Source: an uncultured Dorea sp.
GTDB lineage: Bacteria; Bacillota; Clostridia; Lachnospirales; Lachnospiraceae
Assembly (NCBI GenBank): GCA_910584265.1
Contig: CAJTZE010000031.1
Location: 1 to 41,210 of the forward strand
DNA: 41,210 nucleotides
Direction of reading: 5' to 3'
Below are positions 1 through 8,570 of this stretch, piece after piece. Position numbers and translations under genes: made by a program. The notes below the pieces were generated by a model. That model was given only the letters and a program-made list of their open reading frames with translations, ran no database searches and was not told the DNA's origin. Positions within the stretch are counted from its first letter, which is position 1. Every line of letters begins with the position of its first letter.

Positions 1-83
1 CATTCACAAGAAAATTAACTATATTATTTTGTCTAACTTTTTGGGTTCACATCAAAACGCAGTCGGCTTTCTTATTGTAAAAT

Positions 84-296
84 TCAGTCGTCTTCCAATC
101 CTATTAAATAATCCGAAGTTACACCGAAGAAAACAGCTAATTTTTTCAGGGTTTCGGCATTAGGCTCTAATTTACCGCTTTCCCACTTTGCAACACGGCT
201 TTGGTCGTACCCTACCGCTTCGCCTAAATTACTTTGCGTAAGCCCTTTTTCTTTTCGACAGGCTGATATAAATTTTCCTATCATTGCTTGTTCCAT
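84..296 (-). CDS. XRE-family helix-turn-helix regulator, small
   Basis: This 70-residue protein is a single Cro/C1-type helix-turn-helix domain. The pattern GLTQSNLGEAVGYDQSRVAKWESGK is the classic HTH_3 core (recognition helix at about residues 27-38), followed by EPNAETLKKLAVFFGVTSDYLIG. It starts at an ATG preceded by AGGAGGTGGGAC, a strong ribosome binding site. It is probably a DNA-binding repressor controlling its own element. It lies last in a run of minus-strand accessory genes, with about 180 bp between it and the KTR gene. Its operator cannot be identified from the sequence alone. Confidence 0.85.
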   Translation of the reverse strand: MEQAMIGKFISACRKEKGLTQSNLGEAVGYDQSRVAKWESGKLEPNAETLKKLAVFFGVTSDYLIGLEDD

Positions 297-479
297 GTCC
301 CACCTCCTGGCAAATATTTTACAAACTGAAAACGGATTATGAAACGAACTAACAGTCGATTGTATCTAATTCAACCAACAGTTGATTCGGCGATTATCCG
401 CTATTTCCCCTTGTTTATCTGTGGATTGGATTTTTATCGCAACAGTTCACCCACAAACTGTGATTCGTTGTTCTGTTGT

Positions 480-665
480 TTAGCTCTGTGTTCTCGCTTC
501 AAGCCCTTCAATAATCGTTACTTGTAAATCCTTTACTTCAATCAATGTTTCCCGTTTGCACTTGGGACAGTAGAGCGGATAGTTTTTCAAAACCGTATCT
601 TCTCTAATTTTGTCACGAGTTTTATTTCCGCAAACAGGACATAAAATCCATTCTGATTTTTTCAA
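480..665 (-). CDS. Cysteine-rich KTR domain protein
   Basis: A 61-residue protein with two CxxC zinc-knuckle pairs (CPVC at residues 9-12 and CPKC at 33-36) and the signature GNKTR, which defines the cysteine-rich KTR family. Proteins of this family are common small passengers on Firmicutes conjugative elements; their function is unknown. The start is a TTG with the AAGGTGG ribosome binding site just upstream. It follows the flavodoxin gene in the same direction with a gap of about 20 bp, so it may be in the same transcript. The zinc-binding role is inferred from the cysteine spacing. Confidence 0.75.
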   Translation of the reverse strand: MKKSEWILCPVCGNKTRDKIREDTVLKNYPLYCPKCKRETLIEVKDLQVTIIEGLEARTQS

Positions 666-686
666 AATACCACCTTATTTCCATAT

Positions 687-1214
687 CTAATTTTCCAAAT
701 ACTCTAATAATGGGACTAAATACTTCTTATCTGTCCAATCACAATTTTGTCCCTTTGCACACATAAGGGCTTTCATCCACGGTTCATATGTACTTGGGTC
801 TTTTTTAGCTACAGATTTTTGTAACATTTTGCATAAAGTTCTATCCATGAATTTCATTTTGCTTTCATTCCATGCTCCCCTCCCATAAAAAAGCGGAATA
901 TTTTTTAAATCTCCCGTCAAATTATGCTCCTTAATTTCTGTAAACGCACTTTCATCATAAGGAGAAGCACCAACACATAATATAGCCATTTTTTTGTTCT
1001 TGAATTTTTCAATGTTCTTTTTCAAAAAAGATAATCCTGCTATTCCTGAAGCATATATCCCACCGCAAAATACAACGGTTTCATATTGTATTACTTCACC
1101 TGCCATCGCCTTCGATACTTCTATACAATAAAAATCTGTCATAGTTTGAAGCCATTCAGCGTATTTCTTTGTTGCCCCATACTTAGACTGATAAATAATA
1201 ATTCCCTTTTTCAT
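687..1214 (-). CDS. Flavodoxin-domain protein
   Basis: A 175-residue flavodoxin-like protein (Flavodoxin_5 / HemG-like group). The N-terminal strand GIIIYQSKYGATKKYAEW is the FMN phosphate-binding loop. The later segments VVFCGGIYASGI and AILCVGASPYDES fit the second and third flavin-contacting loops, and the GRGAWNESKMKFMDR stretch is typical of this subfamily. The start chosen is the ATG at 1214, preceded by AGAAAGGATT; an in-frame ATG 19 codons upstream adds an unlikely basic leader that overlaps the preceding gene. It follows the FMN-binding gene and the TetR gene, so it probably serves as the cytoplasmic electron carrier in a small regulated redox module. The electron donor and acceptor are unknown. 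Confidence 0.8.
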   Translation of the reverse strand: MKKGIIIYQSKYGATKKYAEWLQTMTDFYCIEVSKAMAGEVIQYETVVFCGGIYASGIAGLSFLKKNIEKFKNKKMAILCVGASPYDESAFTEIKEHNLTGDLKNIPLFYGRGAWNESKMKFMDRTLCKMLQKSVAKKDPSTYEPWMKALMCAKGQNCDWTDKKYLVPLLEYLEN

Positions 1215-1239
1215 AATAGAATCCTTTCTGTAAAACTTT

Positions 1240-1632
1240 TTATTGGTTTTCAATTTGTAATGCTTTTTCAATAGCTTTTATAATACATTTACTGCTCACG
1301 GTAGCACCCGATACCGCATCAACCTCTAACGATTGTTCGCTGATTACATCATTAACTATTTTTTCTGCCTTGCTACCTAATCCGTTTTCATGCTCAATAA
1401 TCTTTATATCCGTTATTTTATGTTCAGTAACGAACACCTCAACCTTAACACAGACAGGTGTAACAGAATATTCTCCAACATACATACCGTCTGAAATATT
1501 TGCGAGGTCTGGACTTAAAACTGTAATGTTATTCACATCATCAACAAGAGAATTTAACACGATTTTTGCACCTATGAAAACAAATAGTATTACACATACA
1601 AGTATGATTCCTATTTTCTTTTTCTTCATCAT
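1240..1632 (-). CDS. FMN-binding domain protein, membrane-anchored
   Basis: A 130-residue protein with one N-terminal membrane segment (about residues 7-27, after MMKKKK) and an extracytoplasmic FMN_bind domain. The motif DAVSGATVSS near residues 104-113 matches the flavinylation signal (SGATxxS), in which ApbE attaches FMN to the threonine. It is therefore likely a secreted, covalently flavinylated electron-transfer protein. Its ATG shares one base with the stop codon of the TetR gene (TAATG), a sign of translational coupling, with GAGGAA as the ribosome binding site. Together with the flavodoxin it suggests a transmembrane flavin relay under TetR control. No ApbE gene is present in the window. 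Confidence 0.8.
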   Translation of the reverse strand: MMKKKKIGIILVCVILFVFIGAKIVLNSLVDDVNNITVLSPDLANISDGMYVGEYSVTPVCVKVEVFVTEHKITDIKIIEHENGLGSKAEKIVNDVISEQSLEVDAVSGATVSSKCIIKAIEKALQIENQ

Positions 1633-2198
1633 TATTCCTCATATCCTAATGCCTGTTTCAAAAACGCTTCATAAGCAACTTCTTGTTGTGTATATATTTC
1701 GTCCGTTGAAATTCCCGGCGTTGTTACAGAAAAGATAGTGCCAATACCAATCGTATAAATTAGCATATTCAAATGTAACTGTCTCGCTTGTGCTACACTA
1801 ATGTGCAATTCATTAGCAATAAATTCAGCAGTTTGCGGATTGGCTTCCGATTGATACAAATCATTTAACGAAGAAATTCCTTCCCGTTGGTGTAAAATAA
1901 AAATCCTAAATAAATGAGGTTCTTCTTGCGCTAACTGAATATATGATTTTCCTGTGCTGCGAAACAAGTCATCTTTGTTAATATGAGCCACCACATATTC
2001 CTGTATAAAATGATTGACCTGTTCAACTACATCTTGTCGTAAACCATCCATGTTTTTACAATAGCTATAAATAGGTTGTACAGAACACCCTATTTTTTCT
2101 GCAATATTCTTTACCATAACCTGTTCCATGCCGCTATTTCTCGCAATTTCAAAAGCGGTATTGACAACCATTTCTTTTGTAATTCTTTGTTTTGGCAT
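1632..2198 (-). CDS. TetR/AcrR-family repressor
   Basis: A 188-residue TetR-type regulator. The N-terminus MPKQRITKEMVVNTAFEIARNSG followed by MVKNIAEKIGCSVQPIYSYCKNMDGL is the canonical three-helix DNA-binding domain, with the recognition helix in SVQPIYSYC; the rest is a helical ligand-binding and dimerisation domain. The start has a strong AAGGAGGACGCATA site. It heads the operon with the FMN-binding and flavodoxin genes and is translationally coupled to the former. The 41-nt palindrome at 2212-2252 overlaps its own upstream region, so autorepression is very likely. The ligand is unknown; redox-active compounds or quinones are a guess from the regulated genes. Confidence 0.88.
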   Translation of the reverse strand: MPKQRITKEMVVNTAFEIARNSGMEQVMVKNIAEKIGCSVQPIYSYCKNMDGLRQDVVEQVNHFIQEYVVAHINKDDLFRSTGKSYIQLAQEEPHLFRIFILHQREGISSLNDLYQSEANPQTAEFIANELHISVAQARQLHLNMLIYTIGIGTIFSVTTPGISTDEIYTQQEVAYEAFLKQALGYEE

Positions 2199-2211
2199 TA
2201 TGCGTCCTCCT

Positions 2212-2252
2212 TATAATCGAGTTATATAAATCATTTATATAACTCGATTATA
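2212..2252. promoter_or_regulatory. 41-nt palindromic operator upstream of the TetR gene
   Basis: Two perfectly complementary 20-base arms flank a single central base at 2232; the inner part reads GTTATATAAAT and its complement. It begins about 14 bases upstream of the TetR start codon and overlaps the ribosome binding site edge. A long, perfect, A+T-rich dyad just upstream of a tetR gene is the standard layout of an autoregulatory TetR operator. The assignment to this TetR protein is inference from position. Confidence 0.75.
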
Positions 2253-2325
2253 TTTTTTTAGAGGAGATTTGTCAATCTCTATAAATGAAAAAAAGGCAAA
2301 GATTTTCTCTCTGCCGCCATCCTGC

Positions 2326-2700
2326 CTATGCGTATATAATTTCCTCGTTCACAATTTCCCTCGCACACGCCCTTATGTTATTTAAATGTTGTACCCATTC
2401 TAAGGCATTTTCTTCCTTTAGGCGTTCCGTTATGCCCTGTGCCTGTTTCATGCCCTCTATGAGCCTTTCAAAGCGTTCCTGCGCCTGCTTGTCAATGTCG
2501 GCAAGGCAGGCGTTAAGTTTGCCGCTTGTGAGAAGATTCGTGTATGTAACCTTGCGGTACCGCTTCAGATAATCCAGATGCCGCTGTCCCCATGTGCCTA
2601 TTGGCTGTTCTTCTTCGGCGGGTACGGTTAAGCACGGGATTAAGTAATCGCCTTGCCTTTCATATTTGCCGCCCAGTTCTTCAAAAATCGTCTTTGCCAT
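2326..2700 (-). CDS. TnpV-like transposon protein (copy 1)
   Basis: A 124-residue protein of the TnpV family, known from Tn4451-type elements and frequent in Firmicutes integrative elements; its function is unestablished. The recognisable pattern is KYERQGDYLIPCL, then a conserved LG/IGTWGQRHLDYLK segment, and a C-terminal helix ending in AREIVNEEIIYA. A second, divergent family member lies at 30641-30982 (GDYLFPNL, IGKYGMLRRTFLKEH, EEIVLKELVY), which supports the call. The start has an AGAGGTAACAGAC upstream sequence. It is the last gene before the junction with chromosomal DNA near 2733. Confidence 0.75.
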   Translation of the reverse strand: MAKTIFEELGGKYERQGDYLIPCLTVPAEEEQPIGTWGQRHLDYLKRYRKVTYTNLLTSGKLNACLADIDKQAQERFERLIEGMKQAQGITERLKEENALEWVQHLNNIRACAREIVNEEIIYA

Positions 2701-2733
2701 TGTCTGTTACCTCTACATTCTTTTTTATTTTGA

Positions 2734-4539
2734 ATGTCCGCAAAATCCGTCCTACATCGGATGAGCAGGGTAAAGGAGGCGTTTCAGGAAAACGGAATTA
2801 CAATAGAGAATGTTCCAAGAAAAGGAATCAAGCTGGAAGCTTCTGTAGCACAGCGGAATGATATGTACAATCACATGCAGGAGCTGGCATACAGTATACC
2901 TGAGACAAAGGAATACCGGAAGGAGTATATTTTAAAGACTCTTTTTGAGTACAGTGATAATTATACAGTGCAGTTATTTGCAGAAGACTTATTTGTGAGC
3001 AAAAAGATCATTTCCAGAGACTTGAAAGAAATAGAAGAATTTCTCCTCAGATACAATGTCAGGCTGATCATAAGAAGAAACAGCGGGATTATGATGAAGG
3101 GAAATGAATTTGATGTCAGGCAGGCGATGATTTCTCATTATAATTCTCTCTGGTGGTATAAAAAGTATGATGAAAAGCCGGATGAGGTGGATCTGCGTAT
3201 CAGCAGGCGTGCATGGACCTATATGAATCAGATGTATGGGGATCTGGATCTGATCGAGATGCAGAAAGCACTGCTTCTTGCAGAGCAGGAGCTGGGCTTT
3301 ATCTGGACGGATATTGCATTTTCCAGACTGCTGGAATATATTGTTGTTTCAAAACGGCGTATTCAAAAGAACTGGATCGTTGAAACGGCTAACAATCATA
3401 TGCTTCTTCCGCTGGAGGACATTTATATACAGGCGGCCGGAAAGCTTTTGGAGCGGGTGGCGGGGAAAAAGGCGGCTGTACAGGAAATCCAGTACCTTGC
3501 GGCCAGAATTTATATTGCCGAGACAGTCTGCCCGAGGATCAGCAAGAATAGTGGGCGATTCCAAGTAAGTGTGAGACGGTATTTGGAGCAGGTCGGTTAT
3601 ATAACAGCGCAGAAGGATTTTTCACAGGACACAGAATTGATGCAGAAAATATGCGAGACGCTTTCCGTTATACAATATAAAGAAAATTATAATATTGCAG
3701 ATTGGAATGACTCGAACAGGGAGGCTAAGAAAAATATTAGTGCCTTATATGGAGTCTGCCTTATGCAGATGTATATTCTTGAGGAGGGCACAGGCTTGAA
3801 GTTCAGGCAGGATGATATAGCGCAGATTACCATTTTTGTGAAGAATTATATGGCGAGGAACCGAAAAGAAGCAGTGTTTGTAACTGCAACGGATGCAGAA
3901 TCTGCGTTTTACCAGCTGGAGAAGCTTAAGAATGCGTTTAAAAATATACATTTTCTGGAGACTGTCCATTATCAAAGGTTCAATCTGGATTTATACCCGG
4001 ACAGGCTCATTATATCTTCCGTTGACTTGAAACAAAAAAATGCAGAGGTCTATAAGATCAACAAGCATGTTAATGAAGAAGATATTGCCAGACTTGCCAG
4101 AGAATTTGAGAAGGAGTCCGAATGCCGGAAGTCCTGGAGGAAATTATTTTATGATGAACTGATGTGGGAAATCAGTGCGCGGGATAAGGCAGATGCAGTC
4201 GGCCAGATCTGTGACACGCTGAAAGCGAAGGGGTATGTATCAGAAGATTTTGAGGAGAAGCTCTGGGAGCAGGAAAACCGGACAGCCACATCCATCGGCA
4301 ACAGAACGGCGCTCCCTCATGTGTTTGATGAACACGTAAAAAAGGAATTTATAGCGGTTATCAAATTGAAGCTTAGAATTCTCTGGGATCACGAGGAGCA
4401 GGCAGAGATTCTGTTTGTGACGGCGGCAAGACCAGAGCATATTCCGGAAGTGTCCGGCTTTATCCTGGAATATAAAGAAATCTACAGTAAAGATAGTAAA
4501 ATGATGAATCTTATGATAGGAGGAACTAAAAAATGTTAG
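2734..4539 (+). pseudogene. PRD/PTS-type transcriptional regulator, 5' end truncated
   Basis: The 601-residue frame has the architecture of LicR/MtlR-type regulators. The first residues (SAKSVLHRMSRVKEAF...GIKLEA) are only the tail of the first HTH_Mga-type DNA-binding domain. A second winged helix follows (YTVQLFAEDLFVSKKIISRDLKEIEEFL), then two divergent PRD-like regions (about residues 170-390), an EIIB-like segment (VFVTATDAESAFYQLEKL) and a C-terminal EIIA domain whose phosphorylatable His529 lies in GNRTALPHV. Intact relatives carry about 60 more N-terminal residues. The stop codon TGA at 2731-2733 closes the frame upstream, exactly where the foreign element begins, so I infer truncation by insertion. 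It would normally activate the adjacent aldolase and cupin genes in response to PTS phosphorylation. A shortened protein could still be made from the ATG at 2734, but no good ribosome binding site is visible. Confidence 0.75.
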
Positions 4540-5416
4540 TTAATATGACAGATATTTTAGCTGAAGCAGAGAGCATGGGGTATGGTATTCCTTGTATTAA
4601 TACACCGAATCACGAAACGCTGCGCGCAGTAATCGAGGCGGCAGAGGAATTGAACACCCCGGTTATCATCGATCATGCAGAGGTGCATAATTCCCTGATA
4701 CCAATTGAAAGAATGGGGCCGGAGATGGTAAAAGCGGCAGCGGCGGCTAAAGTTCCTGTATGTGTACACCTGGATCATGGTAAAAGCTATACATTTTTGA
4801 TGAAAGCATTGGAGGCAGGATTCCCGTCTATTATGTTTGATAACAGCGATCTTCCATTTGAAGAGAATGTAAAAAAACGAAGGAATTTGTGGATTTTGCT
4901 CATGCAAGGGGAATTACCGTAGAGGCTGAGCTTGGAATCATGGCATCCGCTATGGAGGATACCCATGAGGATGTTGATACAGAGAAGAGGGTCCTGACGA
5001 ATGCAGATATCAGAAAATTCTTTACGGAGCCTGACCAGGCGGCGGAATTTGCGGAGAGGACCGGCTGCGATGCATTAGCAGTATGTTTTGGGACAATGCA
5101 CGGAATCTACGCAGAGCCTCCGGTACTTGACATTGACAGGGTAAAGGCAATCCGAAAAGCGGTAAAACCTGACTGCCGGATTGTTATGCATGGTTCCTCC
5201 GGCGTGGATTTTGAGCAGGTAAAAACAGCAATTTCCGCAGGCTGCTCCAAGATTAATTACTATTCTTATATGGCAAAGAGTGCAACACAGTTTGCAGCAA
5301 AGAAGATTGAGGAATCAAACGGGACGATTGCGTATCATGAACTCCAGGAGGCAGCATACGGCCATATGAAAGCGTATGCAAAGGATGTCCTGCTGGCGTT
5401 TAGGAATGGCAAATAA
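4533..5416 (+). pseudogene. Class II (fructose/tagatose-type) bisphosphate aldolase, frameshifted
   Basis: The two halves (4533-4922 and from about 4877 to 5416, in the -1 frame) together make a 294-residue class II aldolase, a normal family length. Zinc ligands are recognisable: His in VHLDHGKS, Glu in VEAELG, His in GTMHGIY and His in VMHGSSG. The first half begins at an ATG behind ATAGGAGGAAC and overlaps the regulator stop by seven bases. The reading frame breaks at seven A residues (4871-4877); eight would restore VKKTKEFVDFAHA. The A7 is in the phase A_AAA_AAA, the classical -1 slippery heptamer, so either a sequencing or mutational homopolymer loss or frameshift translation is possible. 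The substrate cannot be stated; the linkage to a cupin and a PTS regulator suggests sugar catabolism. Confidence 0.8.
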
Positions 5417-5435
5417 AAGACGGAGGTAAATCTTA

Positions 5436-6350
5436 ATGGCAAGATTATTTGATATTATGGGGGAGTTTCCTTTTAAACCAGATGAAAAGAAACCAATGCT
5501 AATCCGCAAACAGGATTATTCAACCGCACTGTATCCGCCGAACAATGCGCTTACTTCCGACAATACATTTACGATTATTACGACAGATACATTTATGCTT
5601 GGAATCTATGAGCTGGGGCCGGGCGGCGTGTTTGCACCGCTTGATATCCATCCGGGTGACGAATCCTATTATATTCTGAACGGACCGGTGCTTCAGAGAA
5701 GCGGTAACGGGCAGTTTGCTTATCTGGAAACTGGAGAAGGCTTATTTATGCCGGAGGGAGCATGGCACTGCTGCCACAATTTCTCGGACAAAAAGGCGAG
5801 AATCCTTTATTTTATTACGCCGAAAGCCTGGAGTGAATCGATTCCTCCGGCAGTTATCCCGACAGAGGAAGAGACAAAATTCTACAAAGGGCCGAATAAT
5901 GGCAATCTGCCTGACATGAGAGGCCTTATCAAGGATATATCCAGACAGGGCTGTACGGATGATATCGGCCATTGGCCGGTAGAGGCACAGGAAGCCAGAG
6001 AAACCGGCGCAGTATATGCAGTGCGTGATTTTGAAAAGCTGAATAATATACATGGAACAACGCATCCGATGATGATGCGGTTTATCACCAGCAATGACTA
6101 TGGACACTTTGGGGAGTTTATTCTTCCGGCCGGCGGATATGGACCGAGATGCTCGGATCCGGATGTTCACGCCGGTGATGCGGCATTGTACTGTATTGAC
6201 GGACCGGTTACGGTGAACCTTGTAGAGCTGGAGGAATCCTTTGTAGTAGAAGAGGAGGAGACGTTTTTTATTCCGGCAGGAGTCCGGTACCAGCTGGTAA
6301 ATTTTGAGGCGGAGCCGGTAAAGATGGTATTTTCTATTACTGATCTGTAG
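5436..6350 (+). CDS. Double-cupin protein, probable sugar-pathway enzyme
   Basis: A 304-residue soluble protein with two cupin barrels. The first (about residues 45-125) has the metal-site pattern LDIHPGDESYYILNG and EGAWHCCHNF; the second (about residues 215-300) has DVHAGDAALYCIDG and FIPAGVRYQLVNF. Bicupins of this size include isomerases and dioxygenases, and I cannot assign a reaction. It follows the aldolase by 19 bp with a GACGGAGG ribosome binding site, so the two are co-transcribed and probably act on the same carbohydrate. The hairpin at 6370-6425 ends the operon. The gene looks intact, in contrast to both genes upstream of it. Confidence 0.7.
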   Translation: MARLFDIMGEFPFKPDEKKPMLIRKQDYSTALYPPNNALTSDNTFTIITTDTFMLGIYELGPGGVFAPLDIHPGDESYYILNGPVLQRSGNGQFAYLETGEGLFMPEGAWHCCHNFSDKKARILYFITPKAWSESIPPAVIPTEEETKFYKGPNNGNLPDMRGLIKDISRQGCTDDIGHWPVEAQEARETGAVYAVRDFEKLNNIHGTTHPMMMRFITSNDYGHFGEFILPAGGYGPRCSDPDVHAGDAALYCIDGPVTVNLVELEESFVVEEEETFFIPAGVRYQLVNFEAEPVKMVFSITDL

Positions 6351-6369
6351 TATATAATAAGAACTGTGT

Positions 6370-6425
6370 AATATCCCCGCAGGAACAAAGCCCGGTATTG
6401 CGGGCAGGGTTCCCGGGGATATTTT
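6370..6425 (+). terminator. Rho-independent terminator after the cupin gene
   Basis: AATATCCCC at 6370-6378 pairs with GGGGATATT at 6415-6423, with an internal GCCCGGTATTGCGGGC hairpin between them, and the stem runs into a short T tract. It lies just downstream of the cupin stop codon and before the HAD gene. Confidence 0.7.
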
Positions 6426-6469
6426 AAACGGACAGAAAATAGAGGTTCTTTTGGAAAGGGACGGTGTTC

Positions 6470-7243
6470 ATGGAAAGGAAATATTTTTTCTTTGATATTG
6501 ACGGCACACTTACGGATGATGCAACGAAGGAAATTGTGCCGTCAGCACTTGAAGCGGTACGGAAACTCCAGCAGGCAGGACATTTTGTTTCTCTTGCAAC
6601 AGGACGTGCAAATTATAAGGCAGAGGGCTTCCGTGCAAAGCATGATTTTCAAAATATGGTATGTAATGGAGGACATGGTATTTACTATGACGGGGAGCTT
6701 CGGGAAAACCGGCCGCTCGATTACGACAAAGCTCTGGCGGTATACAGACAGGCTGTGGAGCTGGGGTATGGCGTGCTTGCGGCAATAGATGATTCCCAGA
6801 AGGTATATGCAGACAGCTTCCGGTTTTATGAGACGGCGGGAATCCGCAGGGAAGCAACTACTTATATCATAGATGAAGAGTTTGATCCTGCTGTTGTGGA
6901 GAATATCTATAAGCTCTATGTGGCGGTTCCGCAGGAAGAGGAGCATCGTCTTACGTTAAAGGATACCGTGGGCCATCTTCGTTACCAGAAGGAGTATCTG
7001 ATGTTTCAGGCAGATGAGAAAAAGGACGGGATTATTAAGATGCTTGAGTATGCCGGGGGAAGTCCGGAGAATACGGTTGTTTTTGGTGACGACTACAATG
7101 ATCTGTGTATGTTTGATGAGAAATTTTATTGTGTGGCCATGGGGAATGCCTGCGATGCATTAAAAGAAAAAGCAGATTATGTGACAGAGAAGAATATTGA
7201 AGATGGAATTTATAAAGCATGTGAGAAGCATGGATGGTTTTGA
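6470..7243 (+). CDS. HAD-superfamily (Cof-type) phosphatase
   Basis: A 257-residue haloacid-dehalogenase phosphatase of class IIB. Motif I is DIDGTLTD near residue 8, motif II is SLATGRA, the motif III lysine lies in DEKKDGI, and motif IV is FGDDYNDLCMF, followed by AMGNA. These enzymes dephosphorylate sugar phosphates or cofactors such as FMN; the substrate is not predictable. The start used is the ATG at 6470, about nine bases after GGAAAGGGA; a GTG two codons upstream is too close to that site. It is separated from the cupin gene by a terminator, so it is probably its own transcription unit. Confidence 0.85.
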   Translation: MERKYFFFDIDGTLTDDATKEIVPSALEAVRKLQQAGHFVSLATGRANYKAEGFRAKHDFQNMVCNGGHGIYYDGELRENRPLDYDKALAVYRQAVELGYGVLAAIDDSQKVYADSFRFYETAGIRREATTYIIDEEFDPAVVENIYKLYVAVPQEEEHRLTLKDTVGHLRYQKEYLMFQADEKKDGIIKMLEYAGGSPENTVVFGDDYNDLCMFDEKFYCVAMGNACDALKEKADYVTEKNIEDGIYKACEKHGWF

Positions 7244-7352
7244 AAATGGTGCAAGGCGGTTATGCCGCAGCGGCCTAACCACCTTCCCAGACGTCTTTTC
7301 AGTTTATGGATGATGCCGGATATGCTTATTCTGCACCTCGAATTTGGAAACA

Positions 7353-7913
7353 CTAACGTTTCAACTGTGGGACGTAGCTTCTACAGGTTTCTATGTTACC
7401 TTTCACAAATGCATCCTTCTTTAGCGGAAGAAGCTGTCCGCCGGTCAGCTGGAACACGAAAAAGCGATCGGATTCAAAGGTTCCGCGGATATCATTCTTG
7501 CGGAGATCTACACCCGGAACGCTGTCCTTGTAAGAACGGATGCGGTTACCCTCGATAGTAATCACATATTCAAAGCCTTTTCCGTGGTAGGTTTCATGGA
7601 ATTGCTTTACGGCGGTAAGTTTCTTTTTGCTGATGCTGATAAATGACGCAATTATGGCGGCAAGGCAGATGATGCCGACAACAGCAAACAGCACCGCAAG
7701 CGCCGTCTTGCGGGATGCGGATTCGCGCCAGGTAAAGAATGCACAGATCAAGGTGATGATAATAAGTGAAATATAATTCCGATAGGCATGCATAGCCCAT
7801 GCATCCTCGACCTCCTGCATTAGTACATCGGTATATTGGTATTGGCTGATGATAACAGTGTCTTTCTTTTTTCTGCTGGTTTCTGTATTCTCAGAATGAT
7901 TTGTATTCGTCAT
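7353..7913 (-). CDS. YcxB-like membrane protein of unknown function
   Basis: A 186-residue protein with a polar N-terminus, a short amphipathic region (ISQYQYTDVLMQEVEDAWAMHAYRN) and two adjacent membrane segments (about residues 48-63 and 72-92). The C-terminal domain resembles the YcxB type: VKQFHETYHGKGFEYVITIEGNRIRSY, then DIRGTFESDRFFVFQLTGGQLLPLKKDAFVKGNIE. Function is unknown. It is a single gene on the minus strand, divergent from the small gene at 8031. Its ribosome binding site is AAGGAGATTTTTAT. The family call rests on the C-terminal pattern only. Confidence 0.65.
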   Translation of the reverse strand: MTNTNHSENTETSRKKKDTVIISQYQYTDVLMQEVEDAWAMHAYRNYISLIIITLICAFFTWRESASRKTALAVLFAVVGIICLAAIIASFISISKKKLTAVKQFHETYHGKGFEYVITIEGNRIRSYKDSVPGVDLRKNDIRGTFESDRFFVFQLTGGQLLPLKKDAFVKGNIETCRSYVPQLKR

Positions 7914-8030
7914 ATAAAAATCTCCTTATTGATATAAAATCATTATACATGAGAAACCAGGAAATGGCAATCACGTGCATTTACAATCTGCATATAATAA
8001 CAGCAGATATGTATATCGGGAGGATGCACG

Positions 8031-8444
8031 ATGGAGAATAAATTACCATATTATATGGCATATCCGATGCCGCTGGTATATGATGATGAGAGACGGGAGA
8101 GAATGGATTTTGAATACATGAAGAGTATGTATCCAGATGCGGCAAAGAAGCTCCTGCCTTATATTGAGGATGAATGCGACCGGATGGAATTTGAAGGAAG
8201 TATGATATACGATGAATATCCGGACCGCCTGCAGCTGAGACTGATCGGAAGCCGGCTGCTTGATAAGGCGAAGAAGGATCATGCGTTTGCAGGGCTGGAT
8301 CAGGGCAGTGCAGGAAAAAAGGACAGAGACGGAAATTGGCTTTGGGATCTGATTCAGGTGATGCTTTATCAGGAGGTTTATAAAAGGCGCTGCGATTACA
8401 GAAAATGCCGGAGGAAGTATTATCCGGGCATAGAGCCCAGATAG
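8031..8444 (+). CDS. Small conserved-looking protein of unknown function
   Basis: A 137-residue, strongly charged, soluble protein. It starts at an ATG behind GGGAGGATGCACG. The middle (FEYMKSMYPDAAKKLLPYIEDECDRMEFEGSMIYDEYPDRLQLRLIGSRL) is acidic and helical, with no membrane segment. The C-terminus has CDYRKCRRKYYPG, a possible half metal site. It is rich in Asp, Glu and Tyr, and codon use matches the flanking core genes, so it is likely real. I do not recognise a family with a known role. It lies between a YcxB-like gene in the opposite direction and the shikimate-kinase-like gene. Confidence 0.6.
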   Translation: MENKLPYYMAYPMPLVYDDERRERMDFEYMKSMYPDAAKKLLPYIEDECDRMEFEGSMIYDEYPDRLQLRLIGSRLLDKAKKDHAFAGLDQGSAGKKDRDGNWLWDLIQVMLYQEVYKRRCDYRKCRRKYYPGIEPR

Positions 8445-8570
8445 CGGCATATATGAGGCCACCCAAAACGGAGAGCGGTAATCCGGCAGGGTTTCCAGGC
8501 AGGCGGCTTGTAAGAGGAATTACTTTTGTGTTATACTTATGCGCACACAATATAGATGAGGGGTGCGCGC

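Larger units (their letters stand above)
1..2733. mobile_element. End of a foreign integrated element (left part outside window)
   Basis: This A+T-rich block carries only accessory genes, all on the minus strand, in contrast to the plus-strand core genes that follow. It holds an XRE repressor, a KTR protein, a redox pair with its TetR regulator, and TnpV, a protein known from Tn4451-type transposons and clostridial integrative elements. Its right limit is inferred from the next gene, a PRD regulator, which has lost its N-terminal helix-turn-helix region and starts abruptly near 2734. A short inverted repeat (ACATTC at 2715-2720 and GAATGT at 2731-2736) sits at this junction. No recombinase is in view, so the element type is not determined and the left boundary lies outside the window. 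Confidence 0.5.

Noticed and set aside
339..527. 62-codon plus-strand frame
   Set aside because: It lies opposite the accessory minus-strand genes with no ribosome binding site or recognisable sequence.
7262..7558. 98-codon plus-strand frame opposite the YcxB-like gene
   Set aside because: It overlaps the real minus-strand gene and shows no protein-like pattern.
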